Positions 5,063 to 5,467 of a DNA stretch of 5,467 nt are shown here, piece by piece. The stretch lies in NCBI GenBank assembly GCA_014730285.1, contig WJIM01000291.1, forward strand, positions 1 through 5,467, read 5' to 3'. Within the stretch, counting starts at the first letter, position 1; each line of letters starts with the position of its first letter. The notes beneath the pieces were generated by a model. The model was not told where the DNA came from and made no database searches. It saw only the letters and a list, made by a program, of their open reading frames with translations. Position numbers and translations under genes: made by a program. This stretch comes from Candidatus Zixiibacteriota bacterium. Its GTDB lineage: Bacteria; Zixibacteria; MSB-5A5; JAABVY01.

Positions 5063-5467
5063 TTATTCAAATGCGCAGCAATCGCCGCCGTTGCCGTCCC
5101 ATGATCCGGGTGAGCAATCGCCGGGCGCCGCTCCGCCGATGAAGACGTAGTTAATTACCCAAACCGCGTCGGATACGTTAACCGCGCCGTCACCATTGGC
5201 ATCACCGCAGGCGAGGACCGGCAGAGGCTGTCCGCCGCCGATGAAAACGTAGTTAATGATCCAGACCGCGTCGGATACGTTAACAGCTTGATCATCGTTA
5301 GCATCACCGCAGATTCCCTGGCAGGGTAATTCGGCAGTGCAAAGTCCATAATTATCGATAAAGGCAAAACCCTTATCCATCAGCTCTCTCAATCCGGCCT
5401 GACCGGTAAGACTGATAGTCTTGACCTTGCAGATTTCGAGAGTATCGTCGGCATTTAAGGTTCCACC
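5063..5467 (-). CDS. C-terminal part of a secreted protein with two dockerin type I-like repeats, 5' end outside window
   Basis: The frame is open from the window edge to TAA at 5065-5063, giving 134 visible residues. A TTG at 5392 could be read as a start, but the frame continues upstream for 25 more codons to the edge and TTG has no clear ribosome site, so the gene is taken as partial. After about 50 residues of unrecognised sequence come two near-identical units, CGDANDDQAVNVSDAVWIIN-YVFIGG and CGDANGDGAVNVSDAVWVIN-YVFIGG. Each has calcium ligands at loop positions 1, 3, 5, 9 and 12 (D-x-N-x-D-x-x-x-N-x-x-D), as in dockerin type I. The end is a Cys/Gly-rich tail, DGNGGDCCAFE. Dockerins bind cohesins in cellulosomes; in lineages like this they occur on many secreted proteins with unknown partners. 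Upstream domains and enzymatic activity cannot be seen. Confidence 0.9.
   Translation of the reverse strand, partial: GGTLNADDTLEICKVKTISLTGQAGLRELMDKGFAFIDNYGLCTAELPCQGICGDANDDQAVNVSDAVWIINYVFIGGGQPLPVLACGDANGDGAVNVSDAVWVINYVFIGGAAPGDCSPGSWDGNGGDCCAFE
5132..5209 (-). repeat. Dockerin-like calcium repeat 2
   Basis: The calcium loop D-A-N-G-D-G-A-V-N-V-S-D matches the dockerin type I consensus fully, followed by AVWVINYVF and IGG. A 20-base block (5163-5182) is identical to 5265-5284 in repeat 1, so the two units derive from a duplication with a 34-codon period. Confidence 0.9.
5234..5311 (-). repeat. Dockerin-like calcium repeat 1
   Basis: Residues C-G-D-A-N-D-D through F-I-G-G. The calcium loop is D-A-N-D-D-Q-A-V-N-V-S-D, followed by the helix AVWIINYVF. 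The sixth loop position is Gln rather than the usual Gly, a small departure from consensus. It lies 102 bases from repeat 2. Confidence 0.88.

Noticed and set aside
5390..5392. TTG at 5392 as the true start of the dockerin gene
   Set aside because: The frame stays open upstream to the window edge, there is no ribosome site or signal peptide after the TTG, and dockerin proteins are exported.

Overview
The window reads as a piece of a bacterial chromosome from an uncultured, diderm-like lineage rich in secreted, cysteine-containing surface proteins. The best guess is Candidatus Zixibacteria or a close relative in the FCB/Latescibacteria neighbourhood. This rests on three things: dockerin-like repeats of the form CGDANGDGAVNVSDAVWVIN-YVFIGG, the combination of a choice-of-anchor J domain with PPC-like modules, and a group III phosphofructokinase. 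No marker gene fixes the taxonomy. All three genes lie on the minus strand, so transcription runs from right to left.

Right edge (5063-5467): the C-terminal end of a secreted protein carrying two dockerin type I-like calcium loops in tandem. It is followed by a strong intrinsic terminator (about 4990-5030), which separates it from the next gene.

Middle (3739-4830): a complete 6-phosphofructokinase of 363 residues. It combines the motif GGDGT with PKTIDND, which is the group III ('mixed') pattern. Its upstream region holds an unusual 66-base segment that can fold into a compact three-way junction (4887-4952). Downstream, an AT-rich stretch contains a weak candidate terminator.

Left (1-3279): the first 1093 residues of a very large exported protein that continues beyond the window. 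In order it has a Sec signal peptide, a lysine-rich linker, a choice-of-anchor J/cleaved-adhesin-like domain, a six-cysteine module, five PPC-like repeats in the order A-B-B-A-A, and the start of an immunoglobulin-like region. The cysteines are regularly arranged: six per A repeat and eight per B repeat. The gene has a textbook sigma-70 promoter (TTGACA, 16 bp, TATAAT) and an approximately 233-base leader with several good hairpins.

The phosphofructokinase is a housekeeping glycolytic enzyme with no evident functional link to the two surface proteins. Each gene appears to be its own transcription unit. No mobile element, CRISPR array, tRNA or rRNA was seen. The most interesting unexplained signals are the two structured upstream regions and the ordered cysteine-rich repeat architecture of the large protein.
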